The notes under the pieces: model-generated
The model's input: the letters and a program-made list of their open reading frames with translations, nothing else
What the model was told of the DNA's origin: nothing
Databases searched by the model: none
Part shown: in pieces, positions 13,301 to 23,598 of the stretch
How positions within the stretch are numbered: the stretch's first letter is position 1
Layout of the letters: each line of letters begins with the position of its first letter
Position numbers and translations under genes: made by a program
Assembly: GCA_022495005.1 (NCBI GenBank)
Contig: JAGYXB010000698.1
Span: 496,001 to 560,000 of the forward strand
DNA: 64,000 bases
Origin: Rhyacophila brunnea
Taxonomy: Eukaryota; Arthropoda; Insecta; Trichoptera; Rhyacophilidae
Reading direction: 5' to 3'

Positions 13301-16300
13301 TAGTTTTATAAATAATGTTTTCTTGAATATTTGCCTAAGTGCGTGACGAATTACTGATGAAGTTTGTGTTTGTTTTTCATGGGATTTTACACATCAATTG
13401 TTTTTTACAGAATAATCAACCTTATCTATAGAAATGATTAAGTTTTTTGTATGATGTAAAATACTTTTTTTTAATATTATGATGTACCTAATTGTATTTT
13501 TTTTTCAAATTATTATCATGTGAGAATATTTTTTCTGGGTTTTTTAAGTACCTACCTGTACATGTATACTTTTTGTTGGCACGACAATCACTATATTCAA
13601 CAAAACTGCTTCGATTATCGATATATTCCATTTACGTGGACTGAACCTATTATATTAACTTCTACAGGTGTTAAGTAAATTTTCAAGACTATGTGTGTAA
13701 CGCGACTTGTTTACACCTAAGTAGAAAACCTATAGAATGAGACGAAATTATCTCTTTCTCTCACTCTGGGAGTATTCAATAATGCTACCTACTTACACGG
13801 AAATCTTATTAATTTAAAACAAATAAATTGTTTCCAATAATATTTATGTATTAAAGTTCCCACCACCACCCGTCATATATGCACAGCCGTGGATATGCAC
13901 GGCCGCTTTCTATGACGCTGTAAACGTGTCTGAAAGAAGTGATTTTAAGTGCTCATTCTGTTCCGAGATGGAGCCGCATGGGACTGATGCTGCAACCATG
14001 CACCGTAGAAAGGTAAGAAATATATTTTTTTTTTGGACTGGCTCTGCTGTCCGCTGACGTTAAGCGCTCTATGTACCCGCATACTGAGTGTCACGAATTG
14101 AAATGGATGAGTCTACAGAGGAGATATCCATACGACGATGCAAATTTCTTGAATGCCGCAAAGTTGGCCTCGGTTGCAATCAAATCTCCATGACCAATTG
14201 GGCCCGTGTGAGGACAGACCCAGGCAAACAGCTCCGCTCGTTTGAGTTCCATACGCGGGCAATCCCAGAGGATGTGTTCAACATCTTGGTGGTCAAGCCC
14301 GCAGGTACAACCCGACCCATCTACTATCAAGCCAAAAAAGTGTGGCGGCGAAGTTGCCATGGCCGGTGAGGAACTGGCTAATTCAGTGCGAAGGTTGGAG
14401 TCATCTAGTTTGGTGCCTGCAGAATACGTCTGGAAAAAAACGGTAAGTGTGCCGCCCCTTGGGGGAAGCGGTCCACCTCACCTGCCATGCCGCAAATGCG
14501 GTCTTGTACACAATGTCGCTTACAATTTTCCTGTAAGGAACGTTTTCGGATCTCTGCGGCGGTGTCAGATGGACACTGGCGAGTGTTGTGCTGATCCCCC
14601 TCAAGAGGAGGGGGATCGATTCTCTACTTGGACGTGCAGATCGAGGGGTAGCACCTCCGCGAGTACGGCAAGCGCGTCAGTAAAAGTTGTGCGGTAGGCT
14701 TTGGTAAGCGAGATCAGCGCAAGCCGCTGCCCACTTAGTAGTGCTCGTCTCACGTGAGTTAAGGAGTTTACTCGGGAATGCCAAATGCTGAAAGCGTAAC
14801 CGGCAATTCCCATGAAAATTGCGCCGTATGCAACCTTAAGGGCTCTAGATTTAAGTCCCAAATTGCTGCCCGCCATTTGGGCCATTCTCTGATAAGCCAA
14901 ATTGGCCTTAGAGACGGCCGTCTTGGCATGGTGAACGAAAGACAGCTTGTCATCAAGAATTACTCCCAGATACGTAACCCTTTCGGAGAAACGCACTGAG
15001 GTCTGGCCAAAACGAACCGTGGGCGGCCGTCGAGTTATGTTGACCCGAAAACTACCCCTGAGGAGGACAGCTTCCGTTTTACTTGGGGCAAAGGTCAGTT
15101 TGTTCAGCAACCCCCAACTAAGGATTCTGCCCAAGACGTCCGTGGCTGCACGCTCAAGTTCCGGTCGGCTTGTCACCCCAACAAGCAGGAGCAAGTCGTC
15201 GGCGTAGGCAACGCGCGTGCAGCCCGGAGGCAGTGGCAGGGACAGAACATCGTCAAACAGTATGTTCCACAAAAGAGGATCCAGGACGGAGCCCTGGGGA
15301 CACCCCATGGTGGTCCTCCTGTGAATCAGGCTGGGGCCGGAGTCGTAGGTTATCTCCCTATTGCTGAAGTAGCTTTGAACCAAGGCAAAGAGGTCCCCGG
15401 GGATCTGTCTCAGCCGAAGCTTTGCCAGAACCAAGGGCCACCACGCAGTATCAAACGCGCCCGCGATGTCGAGAAAAATTCCGGCAACGAGGTCCTTGCC
15501 AGAGCTCTCCACAGAATCGATCACAAAGCGAATCGCATCCTCGGTGGACTTTCCGGGTCTAAACCCAAATTGTCTTTACGAGATTGGACAGTTTTCCGAC
15601 AGGTGGGACTCAATCCTGCTGTTTATCAATCTTTCCAATATCTTCCCGAAGACGGGAAGGAGCGTAATCGGTCTATACTCTTTCGGGTCACAAGGAAGGT
15701 GACTGCCGGCTTTGGGGATCACCGTTAGGTGGCCCTTCTTCCAGCAGTCGGGGAATATGCCACTACTCATGCATTCTTTGTAGAGTTGCGTGATCTCGTG
15801 TGAGGCAAGAGACCACGCCCTTCTCGCTAGCGCGTTATCTATATAGACAAGCCCCGGGGCTTTGCCGGCCGGGAGGCTGGCAAAAAGGATACCTAGTTCG
15901 GACTGTTTAAAGGGAGCAGCGCATAGACGCAAAGCTGCTGAAATCAGTCGTTGTCAATGTCGAGCAACTCGTTGTCCTGCGGGATAGGAGCATCCAACAG
16001 CACTGTGGCGGACTCTTCAGAGCTATTGGTGAACGATCCGTCGGGGCGCCGTACCGCCGACATGACTTTTCCGGGCCGTGAACCCAGCTTCATCACGCGG
16101 AAGGGGGGGCCCCCACGGATCATTGCCACCCATTTCAGTGACTAGCTCCCTCCAGTGCATCTTCTTAGCTTTGTTGATTGTCTTTTTGAACTTGAGTCTA
16201 AATTATAAAATACGACCTTTCTAACTTTTTTGAAAAACCTCCACCACTCTTATTGTATTTTCACTATTCTTAATTTATAAATCAGAACCGCTGAGCATAA

Positions 16301-19300
16301 CATTAATTATATATGATATTGCATCTAAAATATCATCATATTATTTTTCAGAAGCAATGCATATTTTAAGTGAACCAAGAAGCCAAAGTATATTGACATC
16401 ATGTGGCTAAAAATCTTAAATTTCGTTTTCCTTACAATGTTTTTTTTCTACGTAACGTGATAAGTAGGTAATTATTTATCTTATAGTATTTCACTGTTTA
16501 ATTCATAATTTCTTCTTTTTTAAAATGTAATGAGTGCATAATATTTTGACCGTATTATAGGTTGGCACTAGTACTAGTTATTACAAATGTCCACAATATA
16601 TTGCGTCGTGGGTCCCAGCTTCGAATCCTGGGTCTGGCAAGTACACATATTGTTTTTCGATTTGCGTATGAGTCAGAGTATGGGCCTAATAGGTTGAGCA
16701 AGTGGCTGACATCCGTTTCTCGTAAAAAAAACTGTCAATACAAACCTCCACTCTGTGGAGGCCCATATGATCCTATTAGGATCGGACATGGTCGAAGAAT
16801 ATATAGTTTAGGTAGTACCCACTGGATATTAGAGAACAACTAAATCGTAATTGATTGTACATATATATATGTGTGTAGTTGTCAAATGAATTTATAGTGT
16901 ACGATTTGCTCATATAATTGATTATTTTACCATAACTTTAAAATCTTTATATGCATGGTGATACATTTCTGCAGAAAACTATGATATTTATAATATTTTT
17001 TGTGTGAATTAAATTTTACTTAAAAACTTTTTTTACAACGTATTTATGGTTTTTATTCATAGCTGCCATTTCTAAGTAAAAATGTGATGTTTTATAATAA
17101 TATTATCAATAAAATTAACAACGGTACTTAACCAATAATTAATAATTTGTAATTACACTTTTTCTACTGGACGCATCAAATAAATTTTCATTTACACAAA
17201 AATAGTATAATTTAATATAAAAATACAACACCGTTCACTTAATGGCTAAAATATAAGTCTTAAAACCATGTCACTTTATTTACCTCATTTCACCAACATA
17301 CGTCAACGTTGGCGCTTCCATAAACCCGTTTCCCAATCCAAGGAGTGCATTGGCACAGAAGAGAGTGGTGACATTTTGGGCAAAGTACATCATCAACCAA
17401 GCAATTATGTGAGGAATGTTGACCACAAGCAATGATCTCTTTCGGCCAAGTGGTTCCAATATCAGCCCTGACAAAATGCTTCCAATCGGCTGGAGAATAA
17501 GATTGATACTACCTTTTGATATAAACAATAAAATTAAAATTAATACAGCTCGTATAAATAATTTTAACCTTCTTTTTACCTTCTACTTACTACGAGATTA
17601 TTTATTTTCTGTAATGTTTGTGGCTATTTATTTTACATAATATCACTGTCTCCCAGTAAATCTTACCAAATAGATTACTATCGCTATATGGTACGAGGGT
17701 GGGTCAATAAGTCCTTAGAAAAGCCGACAGGTGGCGCGAAGTGTACTGTAAGCGGTTTGTTTTCATGCAGCGGCACTACCGATTCAGTATGCTGCGAAGT
17801 TTCAATTAGATCGCTCGGGTTGTTGTGTGTTTCTCGTACATTTAAAAAAAAATTTGCTTGTGGAAAATGGAAAAATGGAAAATGGAGAAAAGTGAGTTTA
17901 GAGTTGTTATTAAACATTTTAATATAAAAGGGTTAACAGCAAAGGAAATAAAAATGAGTTGGATTTAGTTCACGGCATATCTGCTCCTTCACTTGCAACT
18001 ATTTATAACTGGTTAAATGAATTTAAACGTGGTCGTACATCAACAAAGGATGAACCACGCTCAGGACGTCCTGTAGAGGTGACTACACCAGAAATGATCA
18101 ATAAAATCCACGATATGGTGTTAAGTGACCGAAGATTAAAGTTGAGTGAGATAATTGAGGTTACAGGGATCTCAAAAGGTAGCGTCATTTCTATTTTACA
18201 TGACAAATTGGGCATGAAAAATATTTCTGCAAGATGGGTGCCGCGTTTGCTCACAGTCGACAATAAACGCAATAGGGTGGTGGCCTCTAAAGCCCTGTTG
18301 TCGCTCATGCAACGCAATCCGGATGAATTTTTTCGTCGCTTTGTGACTGTAGATGAAACATGGATACACCACTATACTCCCGAGACGAAAGAACAGTCAA
18401 AGCAGTGGATTGCGAAGGCAAACCATGTCCAAAGAAGGCGAAAACCGTAAAATCAGCTGGTAAGGTTATGGCTACTGTATTTTGGGATGCACGTGAAATT
18501 ATTTTCGTTGACTATTTGGAAAAAGGAAAAACAATAACAGGGGATTATTATGCATCTTTATTGGACCAGCTAAAAAACAAAATTGAAGAAAAACGGCCTC
18601 ATTTAAACAGGAAAAAAATCCTCTTTCATCAGGACAATGCCCGTGTTCACACATGTTTACGATCAATGGCTAAAATTGAAGAATTGAAGTTCGAATTGGT
18701 TGACCACCCACCGTATTCGTATCTTAAAGCACTATACGCACTCACCAATGGTAAATACACACTGAATGCACAAAACTAAATCAATTAGAATTTAAATTCT
18801 AATTCCATTAAGTGCCTTCAGCCGTCAGTATTAATTTTCTAATACAGATATAATAATAATATATGTAGTAAGTGTCTACTTAAACCATATCATTTAATCG
18901 GAATCTCTTTCCACGGATTCCCAATCATTTTCTATTTGCAAACTTCTTTTATAATACGTAGGCAATATACATGTAACTTTCCATCCTAAAAATAACCATT
19001 GTCAACAGTTTTTTGTCATGTAACCTTTTTCTTCATAAATTCTCTTATGCTATAGAAATAAAAGTGGTTAAAATAACAACAAATAATATTGAGTTAATAA
19101 GTAAATAATCTTTTTCTTCATAAATTAACAATGCCTTAATTAGAGTATGAAAGTTAAAAAATCAACCTACCAAACCATGATGCTTCTAATACGGTCAAAG
19201 TTAGTCCCTCTTTCGCACCAAGGAGAGCTGGTATCACCAATGTTGGAATGCTGATTGCCATTCCCAGGTCAAGGAGGATGAGATTTTGTGCTGACCCAGC

Positions 19301-20146
19301 TAATATCTGCAATGTAACATTATATGTATCACAGTATCTCTGAAGTGAATTCAATAATAATTCATTGCCTGCACAGAATACATATTATTATTGTTATATA
19401 CTGCCCTCAGCCACCAATAATTTCTGGACCTAAAAAATCCATACGAATACCTTCAGGTGTCCAATTGATCTGAAGTCGCTTGGCGTGATACTTATACCCT
19501 ATCCATGGAATAAGCCAACCCGAATCGTTTATTACCCTCCAAACTTACGCTGTTCCCGTTTACAACCATTTACTAACTAGTCGAGTGTTCATGGAAGTGC
19601 TTGCGAAACTGTATACAGATATCGCTTCGTGTTCCGTTATGCTTCACTCAAATCATAGTGTTCGGGTATGCTCGCATATTTGGATCAAGTATTCATTCTA
19701 CCAAAATCAGAAGAATATCTTTCTCTATGGTCACTTTTTAACAATTTTGATGTCTATGGACGCTTAAACGTCAAACAAAAACGACACAGGACGTATTTTT
19801 TGCATTTTGCCGCGAGATACCTCTAGTAGTAATACAATGCCAATATTGAAAATGAAAGATGTTAAAATCGCTACGTCATTTACATACTCATTATTTCTTA
19901 TATTTATTGATTTATATTACATTATGGCCGGATAATCCGAATGCCGAATAAACGTTATTGAGTAAATATAATCATTATATCATCATCATAATCAAATATA
20001 ATACTCTTGAGAAGTAAGTACATGTTTACCATCGCGGAAGGTAGGTACCTATTTAAACAAATAAAAGTAAATGCTGATGGTGATAGTATACCATGTATTA
20101 TGCCTAAATCGTTTCCAGCACAATTATAATATGAATTGAGTTATTA

Positions 20147-20198
<52 letters not shown>

Positions 20199-22697
20199 TA
20201 GATTTTCATTCATCTGCGTCTGATATGTACTTACTAACGAAACTTTTAAATCCGAAAGCATTATCGCTTTTACGAAATTTACGGCGTTGTAGATTAGTTT
20301 CATCCACGAAAGCAAAGTTTTAGTAATAAAGAAAGCAATCATGATTGAATAAAATGAAGGACCAATTATAGGATTAATTGTAAAATAGTTAATACCAAAA
20401 CAAGTACGTATGACAATTATTATCAACAAACGCGGGCTGTCAGTTGCAATCTGTCAAACATCGACTGTGCCATATTTAGCAATTGGATAGTACGGATTCG
20501 GCGAGATGCTTAAAATCGCATTCGAAAATATTGCATAAACAGGGTATTACTTATTAACTCAGTAATAATTATAGCAAACGATTTCGCATGTTTATAGTGT
20601 GACTGTATTACTTATGTTGTCTTTTAGTATGTTACTATCAGGGCTATAAATGTACCGGAGCGCCGTTCCGCTTCATGAAATAACCTAAAATTATCGCTCC
20701 GTCTCGTGGAAAAATCATTTTGACATAGATATATTTTAAAGGTTTTAGACACTCACACCTTATGCACGGCTTTCTATGTATTATATATTCAGAGAAGATT
20801 CAATTGAAATTTGAATAGTATTAACTTAAATTAAAAATTCTAACTTGTAGTAAGAAAATCTGGAATAGCATTCTCTATTAAAATGAAGATACATATTATT
20901 TATATCTTGACTAAAAAGATAGCATCAATAAAATTTTGCAATTTCTAAGCCTGATTTAAGCATTGTTTTAAATATATAACTATTCATTACGTCGTTAGCA
21001 CCCGTGTCAAAAGAAAATACGACATAGATAAAGGTATTTGTTTTTAATTTAATTTACTTAAAACCTTCAGTTCAAATTACTTCCGTAACTTAAAATATAT
21101 TGTTTTATTATGTATTATAAGATAATGATATATTCCAATTATTGAATTTAATAATACTTATATATTAATATTTAATAATAAAGTAAATCGTCGAATTATA
21201 AATATATTTATTGGTAATGTTTTTAGATATCTTCGTAATGATTACTTCACATACTTTAAAATGAAAACTATCGGAAAATTGTAATAAATTTCATGCTACG
21301 TATTTTGTTGCTAAATACCGCTAGTACCATTACTCTTTTATTAATTATATTTATGGCTGTAAATATTTCAATAAATAATAATGTATAATAATAATTTTTG
21401 TTAGTTTGTAAACATGAACCAATAATTATTATTAATACATTATTTATTAACAAATTAATACCTCATTGTTATAATATAATGATTAACGACATTAGCAAAT
21501 AAACATGTCAAATGGTATTAAAGTGTATTAGAAATCTAAATTTCTAATACACTTTTTTTCCAATTGATAAAATCATTCTGGTTGCTGATGATGAAATAAA
21601 AAAAGAATGTTACAATGAAATGAATATTTAAAAAATGATGGAAGATTAAATATAACATTAATTATGGTATTCATCTCATATTTATAGTATTATTTTTTTT
21701 AACAATTTTCCAGGAAAACATATTATGAAGAAAATATATATTCAATCATTTCATCACAGCTGATTTCTTTAGCTTTTTCACTTTATAGATAACATAACGT
21801 TTTGATTTAGATTAGATAGACAAAATGTATACTAGTATGAATGACTTCATGAACGATATTATGATTTTTAGGCAATAAAGAATATTAGTTTTTTTAATAG
21901 AAAATTCTGACGTATTATTTCATAATATCGGTACTTAAGGCGATACCTCCCTACCTACTGGAGGCACCTAGCGGAAAAATACGAAGCTTGCAATTTGATT
22001 TTTGATAATTTACAATTTAAACTGTATTAATTAATACATATGTATCTGAAAACATTAAAAAGAAAAATATTTTTTTTATTTAAAGTCAAAGATAAGTTAC
22101 TTATAATAATTGTAAAAAAATGTTATAAAATGTGAATTTGTTAAAGGATCACATCTTATTAATAAAAGTTATTTTATTAAGGTCTCTATGTTGTATCTAA
22201 GAGATTGTTGACTAATTCATGGTTTTAATATTTTTTATATTTATTTTAAAAACATCGACTTTTATAAAAATATAAATTTGTATAGCTTGAAATCCATTTT
22301 ATTTATATCAAATCTTATCTAGGTATGGTCCCATATTGAAGTACAAGTATCTAGCATCATAAGTAATCGTCGCTTTCTCTAACGTCAACATAGTCAATGT
22401 TGTATTATTTTTTATAATGTGAGTTGTTAATAAAAAACAAAGAAGAGAATTACTTAAAAATAGTTTTGTAAATTGCATTTGTTTGAAAAACAAAAATTTT
22501 ATAGCCTAGATTGTATTCGGGGATAAATCCGGGCTGTAAAAAAGCAATAAAATTACTCTAATATTAATTGTAGCATGTGGCGCCGTGGAATCGAACAATG
22601 TATTAATTTATTTGTCAAAGTATATAGAAGTACATACCTGAGAAAAAATTGATTTAGCAGATAGTGAAGTTTTCCCTCCTTCCAATGTTTTCGTCAT
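4040..22697 (-). CDS. Facilitated trehalose/sugar transporter (Tret1-like), copy A, 7 exons
   Basis: Spliced CDS join on the minus strand: 22638-22697, 19171-19306, 17284-17512, 12165-12321, 10890-11291, 9217-9512, 4040-4397. It totals 1638 nt, 545 residues plus stop, with every junction GT-AG and in phase. It belongs to the MFS sugar transporter family and should be a 12-helix plasma-membrane carrier. Landmarks: EPLGRKRS after TM2 (residues 85-92), YVGEMSHPSLRG (137-148), the PESPRYL-like IPETPIWLL (195-203), QQTTG in TM7 (299-303), KKIGKR (347-352), NTIPW in TM10 (413-417), SEIFPLRGRG (421-430), PETEGKPLQEIE (483-494). The loop between TM6 and TM7 carries an unusual CDHC and a further Cys. 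Trehalose as substrate is inferred from the family; hexose transport is possible. Length is typical of insect Tret1-like proteins. Introns are loaded with transposons. Confidence 0.93.
4398..5386. other. Intron 6 of copy A, 3' part
   Basis: AT-rich intronic sequence shared with copies B (28028-28900) and C (60640-61690). No ORF, RNA gene or inverted repeat of note was seen. Confidence 0.6.
5387..7610 (-). mobile_element. Insertion carrying an SDNCxGQNKN-family transposase-like gene
   Basis: Copies B and C lack this 2.2-kb block: their intron 6 reads through at 28975-29100 and 61800-61925. About 150 bp of the ancestral intron is missing in copy A, so insertion was accompanied or followed by a deletion, and exact termini cannot be set. 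Near the right end a motif like TACGACAGTATTTTATTA recurs at about 7333, 7390 (reversed), 7500 and 7580, with a related copy near 5512 at the left end. Such subterminal repeats are typical of transposase binding sites. No convincing terminal inverted repeat survives. Confidence 0.6.
5775..7240 (-). pseudogene. Broken SDNCxGQNKN-family protein (possible transposase)
   Basis: Conceptual pieces in order on the minus strand: INTFGVSERYCFTAWK (about 7160), a segment like SFPVTExHYLRAQTSKLYL (about 7000), a Cys pair VECDLH (about 6800), VYDLQAVLPLPCGNVSTFYYKRK (about 6640-6575), WDESQGARGSN (from 6510), FYSDNCAGQNKN (about 6415), VTGHKQNEGDIVHS (about 6305) and a C-terminal third at 6140-5775. Frameshifts or stops fall near 6575, 6530 and 6150. 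This architecture matches a large family of uncharacterised insect proteins that I recall as DUF7869-type (name not verified). The acidic residues in SDN and EGD could be catalytic, but that is inference. Confidence 0.65.
7611..8189. other. Intron 6 of copy A, shared sequence
   Basis: Aligns with 29105-29681 in copy B and 61930-62221 in copy C. AT-rich with no gene seen. Copy C has lost about 280 bp of it. Confidence 0.55.
8190..8393. repeat. Foldback hairpin element (CCGAAACGTCGAGG arms), copy A
   Basis: Arms at about 8190-8273 and 8312-8393 are near-perfect reverse complements with CGACGTTTCGGGC / GCCCGAAACGTCG at their core, flanked by purine-rich AAAGAAGGAAGAAGGACACAC. The same element lies in intron 6 of copies B (29682-29899) and C (62222-62401), so it predates the duplications. 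The open frames crossing it in both directions are by-products of the palindrome. Confidence 0.8.
8706..8845. repeat. Long palindrome in intron 6 of copy A
   Basis: About 66-bp arms (8706-8771 and 8776-8845) meet at GGAATGCATATTATGCATTCC with almost no spacer. Copy B has the same palindrome split by a TTAA-flanked insertion (30194-31702). Copy C has lost most of the right arm near 62760. Confidence 0.85.
9217..9512 (-). CDS. Tret1-like copy A, exon 6
   Basis: Encodes residues 329-426 and two bases of Arg427: TM8, TM9 and TM10, including KKIGKR (347-352) and NTIPW (413-417), then SEIFPL. The acceptor TTTTAG lies just above 9512 and the donor GTAATG just below 9217. Confidence 0.95.
9513..10889. 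other. Intron 5 of copy A
   Basis: 1,377 bp, collinear with intron 5 of copy B (32444-33880). A GC-richer patch at 10670-10795 begins CCTTGACCAGATGGCGCG and ends CGCGCGCGGTCAAGG, so it has short inverted ends like an old MITE. It is shared by A and B. No gene was seen. Confidence 0.5.
10890..11291 (-). CDS. Tret1-like copy A, exon 5
   Basis: Exactly 134 codons (residues 195-328), phase 0 at both ends. Encodes IPETPIWLL after TM6, the long charged cytoplasmic loop containing CDHC and one more Cys, and TM7 with QQTTG (299-303). The acceptor ends TATAG and the donor is GTAAGT. Confidence 0.96.
11292..12164. other. Intron 4 of copy A
   Basis: 873 bp, AT-rich, no gene seen. Copy B has about 840 bp more here, including a SINE at 35075-35330. 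Confidence 0.6.
12165..12321 (-). CDS. Tret1-like copy A, exon 4
   Basis: 157 nt: one base completing Ser142, then residues 143-194. Encodes HPSLRG, TM5 and most of TM6. The acceptor is TTTCAG and the donor GTAAGT. Confidence 0.95.
12389..13745. other. Copy-A-specific 1.36-kb segment in intron 3
   Basis: Copy B lacks this block: near 36219-36232 and 41563-41575 its flanks join directly apart from the LINE. It is less AT-rich than the surrounding intron. A short minus-strand frame (about 12622-12386) has no recognised homology. It could be a decayed DNA transposon in A or a deletion in B; with copy C outside the window this cannot be decided. Confidence 0.45.
13854..16201 (-). mobile_element. 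5'-truncated R1-clade LINE
   Basis: An insertion in copy A. Copy B reads straight through the site (TATGTATTATAAAATACGACC near 41887). A 4-bp ATTA flanks both ends (13850-13853 and 16202-16205). GC content is clearly higher than in the host intron. The element lies antisense to the window and therefore sense to the transporter. The endonuclease domain is missing: the 5' end falls in the linker just before the RT. Confidence 0.88.
14088..16170 (-). pseudogene. R1-type ORF2 remnant: RT plus C-terminal zinc knuckle
   Basis: In order on the minus strand: linker (about 16170-15944), RT fingers with GKAPG and YRPITLLPV (15932-15576), an open palm-thumb stretch at 15524-14601 with FLDIAGAFDTAWW, GCPQGSVLDPLLWN and AYADDLLLL, and the C-terminal CTCG-x-H-WDC zinc-knuckle segment (about 14310-14270). 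Frameshifts fall near 15940, 15575 and 14600, so the protein is dead although both RT Asp motifs survive. R1-clade identity rests on the GCPQGSVLDPLLWN and PPGCxRVAYADD pattern. Confidence 0.85.
16555..16810 (+). mobile_element. tRNA-derived SINE (copy A)
   Basis: Contains a near-consensus RNA polymerase III B-box (GCTTCGAATCC, 16618-16628) inside GTGGGTCCCAGC...GGGTCTGG, then a body ending in CCTATTAGGATCGGACATGGTCGAAGAA. A related copy lies in reverse orientation at 35075-35330 with a consensus-like GGTTCAAATC. A deleted allele is at the orthologous site in copy B (42285-42470). The A-box region is diverged. Confidence 0.7.
17284..17512 (-). CDS. Tret1-like copy A, exon 3
   Basis: 229 nt: completes Gly66, encodes residues 67-141 and two bases of Ser142. 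Covers TM2, the EPLGRKRS loop, TM3, TM4 and YVGEM. The acceptor is CAAAAG and the donor GTAAAT. Joining to exon 4 restores YVGEMSHPSLRG. Confidence 0.95.
17694..18719 (+). mobile_element. Truncated mariner (Tc1/mariner) element
   Basis: The left end CGAGGGTGGGTCAATAAGTC follows a TA dinucleotide (17692-17693), as expected for mariner. Copy B keeps the empty TA site at about 48855. The right terminal repeat is missing: at 18719 the element passes directly into intron sequence that in copy B lies about 250 bp further from the TA. A deletion therefore removed the element's right end together with the flank. Confidence 0.88.
17866..18719 (+). pseudogene. Mariner transposase, frameshifted and 3'-truncated
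   Basis: DD34D transposase of the mariner family. N-terminal helix-turn-helix region with SEFRVVIKHF (from about 17890), RSGRP linker (about 18060), WVPRLLT (about 18235), first catalytic Asp in VDETWIHHYTPE (about 18350) and second Asp in LFHQDNARVH (about 18625). The frame ends at HPPYS just before the PDLAPSDF segment that would supply the third Asp. Frameshifts lie near 17955 and 18418. The open frame continues to 18779 only by reading into host intron. Confidence 0.9.
19171..19306 (-). CDS. Tret1-like copy A, exon 2
   Basis: 45 codons plus one base (residues 21-65 and the first base of Gly66): ILAGSAQN, TM1 and LEASWFG. The acceptor is TTGCAG and the donor GTAGGT. Confidence 0.94.
19494..20547. 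mobile_element. 1.05-kb insertion with ATACCCT inverted ends
   Basis: Present in copy A only. Copy B has the near-empty site GATACTTACTTATT at about 50705-50718. The ends are ATACCCT (19494-19500) and AGGGTAT (20541-20547), with TACTT repeated on both sides. No transposase is recognised, so it is a non-autonomous DNA element of unknown family. It contains the AT microsatellite at 20150-20194. Confidence 0.6.
20150..20194. repeat. (AT)n microsatellite
   Basis: An uninterrupted run of about 22 AT units inside the 1.05-kb insertion. Confidence 0.97.
20548..22637. other. Intron 1 of copy A, remainder
   Basis: AT-rich and collinear with 50719-52804 of copy B. A patch at 20640-20720 starts CAGGGCT and is rich in GGAGCG/CGCTCC, like half of a hAT-type MITE. 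No gene was seen. Confidence 0.55.
22638..22697 (-). CDS. Tret1-like copy A, exon 1 (start codon)
   Basis: 20 codons starting MTKTLEGGKTS and ending at a GTATGT donor. The ATG is preceded by AAAAAA, a good insect initiation context. An in-phase join to exon 2 and an identical peptide in copy B (52805-52864) support this start. An upstream non-coding exon cannot be excluded. Confidence 0.85.
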
Positions 22698-22860
22698 TTT
22701 TTTAAAACCAATATCAAAAACACTTTTAAATTACTATCAGATAACTTAAAATGTACACAGTTTAAAATCGATTACTAACTCTGTCATAGTTCTAATGCAC
22801 AGTAGTTGTGTTGCTAAGCTAAACACAATATAGTCAACACGTAATAAAAAGGTGCTTCAA
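22698..22860 (-). promoter_or_regulatory. Probable 5' UTR / proximal promoter of copy A
   Basis: The sequence just upstream of the start codon is almost identical to that upstream of copy B (52865-53027). This fits preserved 5' UTR and promoter but could simply reflect a recent duplication. No clear TATA box or initiator was identified. Confidence 0.3.
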
Positions 22861-23258
22861 AGTTAATCATTATATATACTAAAACGTCAATAGAAATGTC
22901 CAACCGATAAGACATAAGTACGCGTAGTCAGCTTAATTTAATATTCATAATCACGACCACTCTCATTGGTGTTAACATTGTGACTGATCTGGTGGAGATG
23001 GATAGTAATATACTTATACAATAAGTATTTGCAAAAATAAGTATTCAAGTGAAAGTAAACACATGCAGTATTGCCATATCTACCGAGGTATTACGTATCA
23101 CAATTACCAGATGGTAGTGCCACCTGTCAACAGTCTTAGTTCTGCAATGGTAATATTATGATTACAATTTCATTTAGACTTTATTACTGCCTCACCTTTC
23201 CGTTATTCTGTCATAGATAAATTGTTATGTCGTTTAATACTATATACTCGATAAGCAT
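22861..23258. other. Intergenic DNA upstream of copy A
   Basis: No gene seen. At about 23098 the alignment with copy B breaks: B carries about 2 kb more (53265-55262). Confidence 0.5.
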
Positions 23259-23598
23259 GGCCCCCACATCCTAAAGCGGGCCCACAGGTCAGAATCTTTG
23301 GCGGGCCCCCTACTTATCGCTAAGGTTAAAGGCAGTCTGATGTTCTACAGTGGCGTTTTCCAAATAATGGTTTTCGAGGTCAAATAAAATTCAGTGCAGA
23401 TTTTCTAACACACAACCAAAAATTGCGTCGCACAACTATATATTTTAAAATATAAAGAAGCCTGGAGTAAAATAGCACCGCAGGCGAAATTTTTACGACT
23501 TATTAGAGCAAATTTAAGATGTGTGTTTAACTCATTTATCTGGCGACCCTAGGCCCCTAGGCTAGAGCCCTGTCAGCCCTCTCCCCTTTGTGGGGGCC
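23259..23598. mobile_element. hAT-like MITE, A/B intergenic
   Basis: A 340-bp, GC-richer block with 10-bp inverted ends GGCCCCCACA and TGTGGGGGCC. The same element is at 55444-55790 upstream of copy B, so it was duplicated with the gene. No internal coding. Family assignment by appearance only. Confidence 0.6.

Noticed and set aside
20150..20194. AT run considered as a promoter or origin
   Set aside because: A simple microsatellite with no other supporting signal.
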